The translations under genes and the position numbers were made by a program. Shown piece after piece: positions 26,743 to 35,491 of a stretch of DNA of 64,000 nucleotides (within the stretch, counting starts at the first letter, position 1; each line of letters begins with the position of its first letter). The notes beneath the pieces are model-generated. The model was not told the origin of the DNA and did not search any database. It was given only the letters and a program-made list of their open reading frames with translations. The stretch covers positions 57,810-121,809 of the forward strand of contig JALRLY010000272.1 of assembly GCA_023647555.1 (NCBI GenBank), read 5' to 3'. Origin of the DNA: Pancytospora philotis (lineage: Eukaryota; Microsporidia).

Positions 26743-29232
26743 TTACTGCTCGTCCTTTTTCTTCTTGAAGATCACAGGGCAGCCCAGATCGAGGGCCATC
26801 CGCTCCTTCTCGAATATTCTGGAGCCGCTGCGCAGTCCCTCGGGCGCGGGTGTGCACACGTCCTTGTGGTCCCCGTCCTTCGAGGCCTTGAACTTGCGCG
26901 ACTTCCTCGTCTCCGGGATGCGCACGAGGTAGTCGTAGTACTTGGAGTCGTTGGCAATGACATCGTCGGTCTCATCCAAATTTTCATCGAAGAATAGCAC
27001 GGGCGTGGGCAGCATGCAGAGCGAGATCGAGCACACGAGCGGGTACCAGTACCAGCTCTGGAGGAAGAGGAGCGCGCCGGCAATGCGCTTGACCTCGAGG
27101 TTCCTGGAGAAGTTGGTCAAAGAGAAGATCGCTGAGCGACCGCCGAGTTCGACTATCGATCTGCCGATCGCGGCGCCTATTTTAACGCACGATGACTCCG
27201 CCTTCGAAACGATGGAGGTATGGAGGCGGTCGATGATGCGCTTGTAATTGGGAATGATCGACGGGTTGGTCTGGACGAGCGCAAATCCTACACCGATGGA
27301 TGCAGACTGGCGCACCAGCACGTCCGTGTCGTAGAGAAGGGCCTCAAGCAGGATCGCAACCTCCTCGTCGCCTGTGCCGCAGCTGAAAAAGCCGAGGGCA
27401 AGGGCAACAGCGGCTCTGACGTGCATGTTGTGGTTCTGAGCGAGCGGCAGTATGCAGGACTCGATGATGTACGTATCAAAGAAGCCGATCATGGCGATGG
27501 CAATGACCGCTGTCCGCTTCACATCGTCGTCCCCGTCGTTTATGTACGGAAGAATTGCCTGGATGACCGCAAGGTTCGAGCTTGCAACGTACGCGGTTCC
27601 CAGCGAAAGAATCGCGGTCTCGCGGCTCTGCGGGCAGCTGTCCCTCAGCAAAGACTCAATCGCCGCCTTCAAACGGCCGTCGATGCCGTACTTGGGATCG
27701 CCGCTGCAGGAGCTCTGGTCTTCGTCGGTATCGTATCCGCTGTCGCAGCCAGACTCTGCAGCGCCTTCCTTGATCTCGTAGACGCTTCCAGAATTTTTCT
27801 CGACGCTGGCAAGAATGCTGATCGGCTCGCCCTCCTTCATGATCGCAGCGAGCGCAATCGCAATGCCGCACGCGCGCTTCACACGCGGGAAGTCCGTCTT
27901 GGTCTGCACCGTCTTGAGGAACGCAAGCATCTCAGGGCTGCTCGTGCCCGCATACACCATGCCCAGCGCGTAGCACGCAGACTCCTGTATGATCGTAGAG
28001 TCTACGGAAAAAAGAGCCTTCAGCTTCTCAGCCACGGCCCGGTCCCCGCTCTGCATCAGGTTCATGCCCAGCCCCATGCAGGCGCCAAAGACAAGCTCGT
28101 CGGTGCCATTCTCAAGCCAGTTGAGCAGATAGTCCGTGGTCTCGTGGTCGCTGCTGCACGCGTTCATCAGTCCGAGCGCCATGAGAGCGCCGGCCTCGCC
28201 GCTGTTGCTCTCGAAAGAAGGCAGGACCTCCTTGAGAATCTCGAACCCGTTGATGTTCCCGTGGTGCACCATCCCGATCGCTGCGTACTCTATGAAGCGC
28301 ACCCACTCCTTCCCGCCTATCATTCCCTTGTTGTTCCGGTAGAGCGTATCGTTCGTGGTACCCGCGTTCATCAGGCAGTTGCACAGTGAAATGTAGGGCG
28401 CGCGCGCCTTCACCATGCTCTCCAGAAACCTGAAGGACGTCTTGCAGTTCTTGAGCATGAAGTTGCTCATTATCTCCTGCTTCCAGTCGCCGCTCAGGAT
28501 AAAATTCGCATTCTCGTTCTCCAGCTCGAGCTTCAGATGGTGCGTGTCCTCGATGTAGAAGCACGCAGCGTAGAGCGCGTCCCACGGCAGGCGGTTGAGC
28601 ATGGCAGTGAGCTCGTTCTGCTTGTCCTTCTCCACGTACGTGTTGATCACATGGTGCAGCATGCTGCGGTTGACCGTCCCGGCCCCCAGCATCATATCGG
28701 AGAGCTCGGCGTAGTACTCGCCAAAGAGCACGTTGAGCAGCTCCGTGCAGTCCACGTCGGTCTTGGCCAGGCCGCGCAGCATGTCCTTGACCATCCCAAA
28801 CTCGCCCATCTCGGCCAGGAAGCCCATGAGAGAGACGTCCTGCGCATCGTCCTTGATGAAGGAGAGCACAAACACGCGCAGGTCCTCGTAGAAGTGCGGC
28901 CGCGCGGCGGAGGGATTCTCGCCGGTGCGGAAGGACAGCAGGTAATCCATCATGTGGAATATTATGGAATCGTAGTAGAAGCGGTCGAGCGTGTGCAGCA
29001 GCTCGCGCGCGCGCACCGCGTACTCCACGCACTTGGTATAGTTTTTCTGCGCGAGATTCAGCCGCGCGAGGGTCAGCGAGCTCGTGGTCTCGCCCACGAA
29101 GTCGTCGGGGAAAGCCGCGAGCAGGTGCGGCGCGAAGACCTCCACCGAGTCGTCGATGATGGACAGCGCCTCGTCGTAGCGCTGCTTTTCTATCAGGTTG
29201 TAGAGCACCGGCAGGGAGTGGAGCGACTGCAT
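26743..29232 (-). CDS. RPN2: 26S proteasome regulatory subunit Rpn2 (PSMD1)
   Basis: Rpn2 is the large scaffold of the proteasome lid/base that holds Rpn13. The 829-aa protein has the Rpn2-type N-terminal helices (SLPVLYNLIEKQRYDEAL). A central toroid of PC repeats follows, with the usual Gly/Ala-rich helix pairs (ALMALGLMNACS, FGACMGLGMNLM, ACYALGMVYAGT, AAVALALGFFSCG). A C-terminal part ends in a basic KKKKDEQ tail. Yeast Rpn2 is 945 aa. The start at 29232 follows TTGTTACCCCC; an extension to 29283 adds 17 non-homologous residues. It partners the beta-3 subunit encoded elsewhere in this window. Confidence 0.93.
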   Translation of the reverse strand: MQSLHSLPVLYNLIEKQRYDEALSIIDDSVEVFAPHLLAAFPDDFVGETTSSLTLARLNLAQKNYTKCVEYAVRARELLHTLDRFYYDSIIFHMMDYLLSFRTGENPSAARPHFYEDLRVFVLSFIKDDAQDVSLMGFLAEMGEFGMVKDMLRGLAKTDVDCTELLNVLFGEYYAELSDMMLGAGTVNRSMLHHVINTYVEKDKQNELTAMLNRLPWDALYAACFYIEDTHHLKLELENENANFILSGDWKQEIMSNFMLKNCKTSFRFLESMVKARAPYISLCNCLMNAGTTNDTLYRNNKGMIGGKEWVRFIEYAAIGMVHHGNINGFEILKEVLPSFESNSGEAGALMALGLMNACSSDHETTDYLLNWLENGTDELVFGACMGLGMNLMQSGDRAVAEKLKALFSVDSTIIQESACYALGMVYAGTSSPEMLAFLKTVQTKTDFPRVKRACGIAIALAAIMKEGEPISILASVEKNSGSVYEIKEGAAESGCDSGYDTDEDQSSCSGDPKYGIDGRLKAAIESLLRDSCPQSRETAILSLGTAYVASSNLAVIQAILPYINDGDDDVKRTAVIAIAMIGFFDTYIIESCILPLAQNHNMHVRAAVALALGFFSCGTGDEEVAILLEALLYDTDVLVRQSASIGVGFALVQTNPSIIPNYKRIIDRLHTSIVSKAESSCVKIGAAIGRSIVELGGRSAIFSLTNFSRNLEVKRIAGALLFLQSWYWYPLVCSISLCMLPTPVLFFDENLDETDDVIANDSKYYDYLVRIPETRKSRKFKASKDGDHKDVCTPAPEGLRSGSRIFEKERMALDLGCPVIFKKKKDEQ

Positions 29233-29553
29233 GGGGGTAACAAATAAAAAATTACAAGAAGCAAAAAGCAGAGAGCAGAGCAAAAAGAAATGGGGTATGA
29301 GGATGTGGGCGGTGGTTTATGGTGGTAAAGATTGTGGTAGGTAGCTTTTATGGATGTTTTATGCTATGAGACGATAGTCTGCAATATCAGTTCAAAACTG
29401 ATAATCCAAGTGTGTCTGTCTATGCTATCACTGTGGTACGTGTAGCAGCAGCATCTACATTTATATTCTAATAGCACTCTGTACCATTTGTGATGTTTGT
29501 GCTATTCGTGCTGCCCAGCTTGCAAGCGTATATCGGCTGCCAAAATTTTGCCC
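29233..29553. other. Divergent intergenic, about 320 bp
   Basis: Contains the RPN2 start element and, at 29542, AAAATTTTGCCC directly before the next ATG. Nothing else is seen. Confidence 0.5.
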
Positions 29554-29919
29554 ATGGTAGCCGCAGACACGATGTTCACCGACCTGCCGCAGGACATCAA
29601 GCAGAAGATCATCAAGATCCGCAACCTCGCCTCGGGCCAGACGGTGCAGGCGACGCCCGTGCCGCTGAAGAGCTTCATGACCATCGCCGTGCCGTCCACG
29701 AACAAGACGTACGACAATTTCCTGCGGCTCTGCGAGGCGTCGAAGAACCTCAAGCCGACGAACGTGGATAGCGCCTTCCGCGCGCAGCTGAACGAGTTCA
29801 AGACGTACGTCGAGCTGTACAAGGCATCCGCCGGGGAGAAGGACTTCATCGGCGAGATGGACAAGACGGTACAGCTGCTCGAGATGCGCTATGCCAAGCT
29901 GCGCAAGAACAGGTACTAG
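29554..29919 (+). CDS. Orphan 121-aa helical protein
   Basis: The ATG at 29554 follows AAAATTTTGCCC directly, the strongest start signal in this genome, so expression is likely. The protein has LPQDIKQKIIKIRNLASG near residue 11 and a C-terminal amphipathic helix (MDKTVQLLEMRYAKLRKN), with no membrane segment. I recognise no family; a small subunit of a nuclear or translation complex would fit its GC-rich, housekeeping-like character, but this is a guess. Longer frames upstream pass through the promoter and are not used. Confidence 0.7.
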   Translation: MVAADTMFTDLPQDIKQKIIKIRNLASGQTVQATPVPLKSFMTIAVPSTNKTYDNFLRLCEASKNLKPTNVDSAFRAQLNEFKTYVELYKASAGEKDFIGEMDKTVQLLEMRYAKLRKNRY

Positions 29920-30212
29920 GAGTGGCAACGGTCTATTGTGCAGTGCTTTCATAGCGCTGTTCGCTGTTGAAAATAAATTTACTTGCGGGTGTGAATATTT
30001 ATTATTTGGCCGAGAATAAGATGGTTATGGGTGGCTGGCTAGGTTGCTATATGTCTTCATTATGTCTTTATTTGAAATAATAAATTTAGTTCTTCTTTTG
30101 CTCTACAGTGCTGCATCTTTGTTTGCCATTGGCAGGCCTTTTGCAACGTGTATAGACCCAGGCGCCTACGGAACGCAAGGAAAAGATTTTGCAGCTTCGC
30201 CGCTCCCAGAAC

Positions 30213-30701
30213 ATGTCCCCGGAGGAGCTCATCAACCTGGCGCTGCAGTACGAAGTGGAGGTGGAGGCGCACTCCGTTGTTCCCGCGGCATCCTTCTACT
30301 CCGTCGCATTCAGGGGCCTGCACCCCCTCACAACCGCCAGCCTGCCGCTCTACATGGCGCTGCACCTCAGGAGCGCCGGGCTCTGCTCCATAAAAACGCC
30401 GCAGTACCTGACCAAGGACTTCCTCGAGCAGCTCGTGGAGCGCGAGCGGACCAGCCAGGCCTTCGTCGACGTCCCCGAGTTCCTGTTCGAGCACGCGCAT
30501 GTGTTCATGCACAACGACATCGAGCCGGCCATCGCCGAGCTGAAGCAGCTCAGGCTGGAGAAGATATGGCAGGGCCTCAAGGACATCGACGGCAAGGCGC
30601 TCTACATCAACGGGCTGACCAAGTGGGAGTTCAACGAGATGCGCACGGTCATCGTCAGTGCGATGGAGCTAGGCAAGCGCGTCGAGCAGTGCAAAGAGTG
30701 A
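30213..30701 (+). CDS. PSF2: DNA replication complex GINS subunit Psf2
   Basis: Psf2 is one of four GINS subunits that, with Cdc45 and MCM2-7, form the replicative helicase. The 162-aa product has the family's small beta domain (VEVEAHSVVP), the LPLYMALHLRSAGLCSIKTP segment with the conserved basic/Ile-x-x-Pro strand, the LTKDFLEQLVERER helix, then PEFLFEHAHVF and a C-terminal helix bundle. It is slightly shorter than yeast Psf2 (213 aa). The ATG at 30213 follows CTCCCAGAAC; a TTG at 30189 would add eight residues. Confidence 0.85.
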   Translation: MSPEELINLALQYEVEVEAHSVVPAASFYSVAFRGLHPLTTASLPLYMALHLRSAGLCSIKTPQYLTKDFLEQLVERERTSQAFVDVPEFLFEHAHVFMHNDIEPAIAELKQLRLEKIWQGLKDIDGKALYINGLTKWEFNEMRTVIVSAMELGKRVEQCKE

Positions 30702-31101
30702 CGCTCATGGGTCTTTGAGACCTGTTTGGATCTGCACTGGCACCGGCTCAACAACTTTTCATCTTGCTTATCGCTATCAATAAATTGATAACCTTCGGAC
30801 TAAAATCTGCAGATGCGTCAGTTTACAGCACGGGCTGAGTGAGACATGATGGTGCTTTACAGCCATCAGTGTTTGCATCACCGACAGCTACTGACAAATT
30901 TTTCACCACCGTGCACCCGGCGGCGCCACGCCGGAAGCGCTGTGCGTCATCCTTGTACTAATGAGCTGCTGGCGCATGAGGGTGCGTTCGCAAGCGCGAT
31001 GTGCCGACCCATTCCACCTGTGCGTCACTGCCCCATTCGTACAGCTGTGCCCGTCTCCCGCGCATTCCGTATAAAACAGCGAATGGAAAACTTTTACCCT
31101 A
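30702..31101. other. Intergenic, 400 bp
   Basis: Holds an AATAAA after PSF2 near 30778 and an AAATTTTTCACC at 30896 not followed by a convincing gene. Near 31089 lies the TOA2 start element, ACTTTTACCCTA. Confidence 0.5.
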
Positions 31102-31443
31102 ATGTACGAATTCTACAGGACGTCGCTGGTGGGGCGGTCGCTCCTCGAGACCATCGACAACAAGATCAAGACCAACGCGATCACGCCCGCGCAGGCGCAC
31201 TTCATCCTCTCGAAGTTCGACGAGGTGATCCCGCACGTCTTCAGCACGTCGGTGAGCTCGAATCTCAGCTTCGGCGGGAAGGTGCTCAGCTACAACTTCG
31301 TCGACGGCGTCTGGCAGTTCATCGTGCTGGACTTCATGATGCGCAGCAACAACAAATTTTTCAACCGGCGGTTCCTCAAGATCGTCGCCTGCGACGCTGA
31401 CACGAACATGGACAGCAGCAGGCGGCGCCGCCGCCGCGCCTAG
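31102..31443 (+). CDS. TOA2: Transcription initiation factor IIA gamma (Toa2)
   Basis: TFIIA stabilises TBP on TATA elements. The 113-aa protein matches the family along its length: MYEFYRTSLVGRSLLETIDN at the start, ITPAQAHFILSKFDEV, then the beta-barrel strands (LSFGGKVLSYNFVDGVWQFI) and the closing KIVACDA. It has an extra Arg-rich C-terminus (SRRRRRRA). The large TFIIA subunit is not in the window. Its presence fits the TATA-type promoters of the secreted family. Confidence 0.93.
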   Translation: MYEFYRTSLVGRSLLETIDNKIKTNAITPAQAHFILSKFDEVIPHVFSTSVSSNLSFGGKVLSYNFVDGVWQFIVLDFMMRSNNKFFNRRFLKIVACDADTNMDSSRRRRRRA

Positions 31444-31604
31444 GCCCCACATCTGATAAATCTATTTGCATGTACGTCTTGTTTTTTACATTGCTGCGGT
31501 CTACTGCTGTTGTACCGGCGCGTTCGGGCTCTTCTGTCGCATGCCGCCATATGAACGCCTCACGGCATTACATGCTAGTACACGCAATACAATTGAAGAA
31601 AAAA
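31444..31604. other. Short spacer with Pol III terminator
   Basis: Between TOA2 and the tRNA. The T-run just left of the tRNA (as read on the minus strand) serves as its terminator. A plus frame across the tRNA (31466-31690) is a chance frame. Confidence 0.5.
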
Positions 31605-31678
31605 TGCTCCGTCGGGGACTCGAACCCCGGACCTTCGCATTATTAGTGCGACGCGCTAACCAACTGAGCCAACAGAGC
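31605..31678 (-). tRNA. tRNA-Ile (AAT anticodon)
   Basis: On the minus strand a full cloverleaf can be drawn. The acceptor stem GCTCTGT pairs with ACGGAGC (one G-U pair). The D-arm is GCTCAGTTGGTTAGC, the anticodon stem TCGCA/TGCGA with loop CTAATAA gives anticodon AAT, and the T-arm is around GGTTCGAGTCC. The discriminator is A and no CCA is encoded. A run of six T follows just downstream, a Pol III terminator. No intron. It is the only tRNA I found and lies between TOA2 and family gene D. Confidence 0.95.
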
Positions 31679-32149
31679 TATTTTATTTAATTAGTACTTT
31701 CTAGTGGACAGAATGTAACCATGCATTTATAGTGAGCGGCAGCTCCTCTTTAGATCAGCCAACTGCATTGGCAGTAAATGGCAAAGCAAAGTGCGAAAAT
31801 GCATTTTACAGGCTTTCCGGTCACATCAAATAATCCATTGACTTCGGGCCAATTCTTTGCATCATAGCTTGAACTGTTGTATATGCAGATTTTCTGTTGC
31901 TGAGCGTTTCGATTCGACTTTAGCGAATAGTATGAGAATCACCGTCGCCACTGGTACGCTCATCATTTGCTAATATCGATACACGGATGCTCCCTTACAC
32001 TGCTCAATTTCAATTCGCTGTCCGTGCTGCAGTGCATCAACTGGTTACGCTGTCACTTGTCATTAAATCTCAATCAAGTGCTGGTTGCCAAAACGCAGTT
32101 AATGATTAAAGGACTATTATATAATGAAATGCAGCTTCCATACGTCCTA
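31679..32149. other. Intergenic, 470 bp, with family promoter
   Basis: The right part is the promoter of gene D. The rest is AT-rich with no gene seen. Frames from 31967 continue into gene D but cross its TATA element. Confidence 0.5.
32061..32124 (+). promoter_or_regulatory. Family promoter block of gene D
   Basis: CATTAAATCTCAATCAAGTG at 32061, a weaker middle element (CAGTTAATGATTAAAG) and TATATAA at 32118, 32 nt before the chosen ATG at 32150. The first element matches gene A in most positions. The TCCTA before the ATG parallels the CCCTA of genes E and F. Confidence 0.55.
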
Positions 32150-33619
32150 ATGTTAGTAGTTAGTTACTTGCTACTGCTTCTGCTCGTTCGCGGTGCTACC
32201 CCCATTACAGCGCATCCCGTGAAAAATGATGCAGCCAAACCACCCCGCCGCAAGCTCCGTGACTGGAACAAATCATACAGCATCGACGGTCTCAAAACGC
32301 ATGTGCTAGAGCCCATATGCAGATACTGTATGCACTACGTTGCTCCAGAAATACCCGCGGCAGACATCGACGCAAAGCTGCTGACCATGACAGTTCAGGA
32401 CCGTGAGATCTGTGTGGTCACAGCGGTGCTTAATATCCATGATCGACTCACACTCCTTGGCCGGCTTTTAACCGACCTCGGATATGCACGCCAATTTCTC
32501 GTGGCTGAACTACTTTCGCTAAAATACGTAGCATCCCTCGAAGCCACTCTAAGAAAGCAAAGTTCTGATGCTTATGCATGCGCTCTCAGCCTCCTGCTTC
32601 GCTCCGACGAGATTCAGCATTTACTGCGACAGGCTAATGAGATGCTGATAGACCGAGTAGAATTTGTACTTTATAAGACTCTATCGAAGTACGTTAAAGC
32701 CACGCATGACAGAGATGATGCCTTCGACTACGCAATCTTTACGACGGCAAAATATTACACGCTTAAGCGAACGAATGATGATGAGTACAGAGACCTGCTA
32801 AAGTACTGGCTGGCCGACAACCCTGATTCCCTCTGCTGGATACCATTCATATGCGAGTACCTACGGATAGTACTAACGCCCAAATTTTTACCACAGCGCA
32901 AGCAAATCATTATCAAGAAGGATGTGGTCAAGTTCGTCGCCACCCAGGATGACAAAAGGTATTTAAAGCTTTTAAAGGCCTTTGAGAATGTCAACACTAT
33001 CAAGATATACGTTCAGAAATGTGTCAAGAAGCGGAGTAGGCATGGCGTCAATCCATTTTTTATTGCGAACTACTCTGAGTTTATCAGGGCTGCATCTGGA
33101 AGTGTGCATGATAATGCGTCCGCTCATTTTTGGGCAGAGTATTTGGAGGAACCATGCACCTTTATCAAGACAAAGAGCATCTGGAATGAGTATCCGTCTT
33201 TCTTTAACATGATTGGACATGTATGGCTGCGGAAGTTTTTCTACGCACTGGCGGATGATAAATTCGCGGCTGATCTTGACCAGAACACATCTATGCGCAA
33301 GTATATGAATATGCTAGATTTTGAGACTTTCTTTAAAGTTGCACAGGGTGTTTCGCCATATCATTACACAGATATGATAATCTTCATGCTCAGATATCTA
33401 GATGAAAATTCCAGAAAAGCTTATCTTTTTCGTGCCAAGGCTATAGAAGGCTCATACAACAATAGTTCAATCATCGGAATACGGTTACGACAAATTATTT
33501 TGCGATTAGAGAAACTCAGCTGTCTAATGCATGACGAGAATGATGCTGAGCTGCAAACCCCAAGGTCACTTCAAGCACGAAGGCGGCCTAGAGGTCGTAA
33601 ACGAGCATATTCAGATTAG
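32150..33619 (+). CDS. Secreted helical family protein, member D
   Basis: 489 aa from the ATG at 32150, whose context (TCCTA-ATG, TATA 32 nt upstream) matches E and F; ATGs at 32102 and 32129 are alternatives. The signal peptide is MLVVSYLLLLLLVRGATP. Motifs: DREICVVTAVL, AFDYAIFTTAK, FICEYLRIVLTP, DDKRYLKLL, VNPFF, FWAEYLEEP, IWNEYPSFFNMIG and KYMNMLDFETF. It is the closest relative of A. The C-terminus ends RRRPRGRKRAYSD, a strong nuclear-localisation-like and AT-hook-like stretch. It stands alone, apart from the ABC and EF clusters. Confidence 0.87.
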   Translation: MLVVSYLLLLLLVRGATPITAHPVKNDAAKPPRRKLRDWNKSYSIDGLKTHVLEPICRYCMHYVAPEIPAADIDAKLLTMTVQDREICVVTAVLNIHDRLTLLGRLLTDLGYARQFLVAELLSLKYVASLEATLRKQSSDAYACALSLLLRSDEIQHLLRQANEMLIDRVEFVLYKTLSKYVKATHDRDDAFDYAIFTTAKYYTLKRTNDDEYRDLLKYWLADNPDSLCWIPFICEYLRIVLTPKFLPQRKQIIIKKDVVKFVATQDDKRYLKLLKAFENVNTIKIYVQKCVKKRSRHGVNPFFIANYSEFIRAASGSVHDNASAHFWAEYLEEPCTFIKTKSIWNEYPSFFNMIGHVWLRKFFYALADDKFAADLDQNTSMRKYMNMLDFETFFKVAQGVSPYHYTDMIIFMLRYLDENSRKAYLFRAKAIEGSYNNSSIIGIRLRQIILRLEKLSCLMHDENDAELQTPRSLQARRRPRGRKRAYSD

Positions 33620-34196
33620 CGCATGCTAGACGATGCCTACGATCATGAAACGAGGCTGTTTATACATGGGCTATGATAATCAGTAGGATTAAAGCTAGTT
33701 AAATAAATAAGCATTCGTCAGCTTTTTGCAGTTTGGTGCATATTCGCTTACGCTTTCTAAAGTCAGTGTCGTTGATATAATCCACACATGTTACAATCTT
33801 CTACTCAGCAACCGCCACGGGATGAAGAGTTTGCGCAAAATATATCAGCACAAAGTGCATAAGGATGTGTGCAACCGCGACATTGCGATCTGGGTTGATA
33901 CCTGTATCAAGACCGACGTCAAGGTAGACCGCGACCGTCGGACATCTTCGTGCTTGACAGAAGGACTTCGCAGTCTTTGTCGTTCGAGGCCCATCGAAAA
34001 ATCCTTGAGGAGGACGGCGATAGACGGCCGGAGGTAAACCCAAGGCTATGGTGAGCGGGCTTGGAAAGGGGCTGCTGGCATACGGGTGAGCTGCAAACAG
34101 CAATTTAAAATTACTCTACAAATGAGTTGACTTCTTTTCAAAATTTTTATAGCTAAGGCGCACCAAAAATAATCTCTTTAAAAATTCATTCAACGG
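33620..34196. other. Intergenic, 577 bp, with a retrotransposon relic
   Basis: The central part is the frameshifted relic described separately; the flanks are AT-rich. An AAAATTTTTATAG lies near 34140 without a gene behind it. Confidence 0.5.
33800..34050 (+). pseudogene. Frameshifted relic of a reverse-transcriptase tail
   Basis: One frame gives RDIAIWVDTCIKTDVKVD (to about 33930). The next frame continues with DIFVLDRRTSQSL (about 33940-33978). Together they match the IWD-x2-IQTD-x-(KR)PDI-x-VLD module near the C-terminus of LINE-like reverse-transcriptase polyproteins. The frame change, missing catalytic domains and quick stops show it is dead. It may come from the same element type as the tail at 21844-22041, which lies further C-terminal in such proteins. 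Confidence 0.45.
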
Positions 34197-35078
34197 TTAA
34201 GCATCATTAGTGAGTATATCCTCTGCTGAATTGATATTATCTATTATAGTGTTAACTTCTGTATCTGTTTTAAAAGCTAAATATGCTGTGATTATACTAT
34301 GCAAGCCATACACTTTGAAGTTCGCTCTAGCCTTGTTAACCTGCATATATTTGACCATTTCTGCTATTTTATCATAAGTGGGTGTGAGCTCTGGTTTATT
34401 GTTTAAATCACTGTATCCAGCTTTGAGGATACCTCCGAACCTCCTTCGAACAGCTATCTTTCTTTCTGTACTGGGGTCTCTGCATGCACGAGGATCTCCG
34501 AATGCACTGGGATCTCTGAAAAGGTACACCAGAATATCGTAACTCCCTAAGCTTGCTTCCCCTCCGGCAAGGAACTCATCGGGAGCACGGTCGCACTCTG
34601 CCTTAATTTTCTCATCTAGGATTTTCAGAACACCATCGCGTATTTTATTTAACTGCGCTGCGTCATCTTCTGGCATCACCGTATAGTTGCGTATGATTTC
34701 CGCCAGCATAGCACACTTCGCCAGGCCCTTTTCTTCTGCAATAAAACTCAGTAAGCAATCACGAGGCTCGGGGCTTGATAAAATGTACCTTGATATGAGC
34801 TGAACCGCCTTTTTAGCTACTGCTTTGTTTCTGAATGAAGCAGCCTTTATTTTGGAGCGCTTGAAATCTTTTTCTCCCATAAATTTTTGAACGAAGCCAT
34901 TCAGTTCAAAAAGCAGATTGCGATCATATTCCGAGGGCAACGAAAATAGTCCGGGAAGTGGGCTGATATTATCCATTATCGGCAAGCTCTTCGCTTTTCG
35001 CGAACAGACCTCGTCCGCCGCCGCATCTGCCCATGCTGCAAAAACTGCAGCAATATTCCACATGGCCGCCGCAATCAT
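34197..35078 (-). CDS. Secreted orphan, helical, 293 aa
   Basis: It starts with a signal peptide (AAMWNIAAVFAAWADAA). The mature part is helical and charged with no recognised fold. A SEYDRNLLFELNGF motif near residue 48 resembles the EYDRDLL motif of the 443-aa secreted orphan at 22705. AT-rich like the A-F family. No family promoter block is visible upstream. The stop at 34197-34199 is followed by AT-rich sequence. Confidence 0.7.
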   Translation of the reverse strand: MIAAAMWNIAAVFAAWADAAADEVCSRKAKSLPIMDNISPLPGLFSLPSEYDRNLLFELNGFVQKFMGEKDFKRSKIKAASFRNKAVAKKAVQLISRYILSSPEPRDCLLSFIAEEKGLAKCAMLAEIIRNYTVMPEDDAAQLNKIRDGVLKILDEKIKAECDRAPDEFLAGGEASLGSYDILVYLFRDPSAFGDPRACRDPSTERKIAVRRRFGGILKAGYSDLNNKPELTPTYDKIAEMVKYMQVNKARANFKVYGLHSIITAYLAFKTDTEVNTIIDNINSAEDILTNDA

Positions 35079-35491
35079 CAGAAGGGTGAATCGGAACGCA
35101 AAATTATGACAAGCGCCTACGTTAGCCGACTAATCACACACAAAGGAGGTTTGTGTGATTAACCACTACTACTGCAAAGGAGGTCTTGTCTACGCATACT
35201 GGTCTACCACGAAGAGCACCTTGTACTGCATAGCTTATGCCCAACGAGGTGCAGTGTGGGAACGTAACCAATTGCAATGCGCTTAATGCCCGTCTAAACA
35301 GGTCTATAGGCCGCAGCATAAGCCTCATACAAAGAATAAACGCATCAACTACCCATCCTGCAGCGAAGCGGTAGAAGTGCGGGTTTCCAGCTCTTGGTTC
35401 AACGCATTCGTATGCCATAACACGGCTGGTAAACCAAGATAGGCATAATGCGACTAATTTATTGATCAAAGCCAACCGCTTCCGAAGCATT
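35079..35491. other. Intergenic, 413 bp, with an inverted repeat
   Basis: Contains the hairpin at 35131-35161 and a repeated CAAAGGAGGT at 35141 and 35174. Minus frame 35134-35502 (122 codons) has no start context, signal or family and reads through the hairpin; I do not accept it. Confidence 0.5.
35131..35161. repeat. Inverted repeat (imperfect hairpin)
   Basis: TAATCACACACAAA on the left pairs with TTTGTGTGATTA on the right with two unpaired bases and a short loop. A CAAAGGAGGT in its loop region recurs 33 bp further right. It may be a terminal piece of a mobile element or a terminator-like structure; nothing nearby decides. Confidence 0.5.

Noticed and set aside
30846..31400. 184-codon plus frame over TOA2
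   Set aside because: Wrong-frame shadow of TOA2 extended upstream; TOA2 homology is unambiguous.
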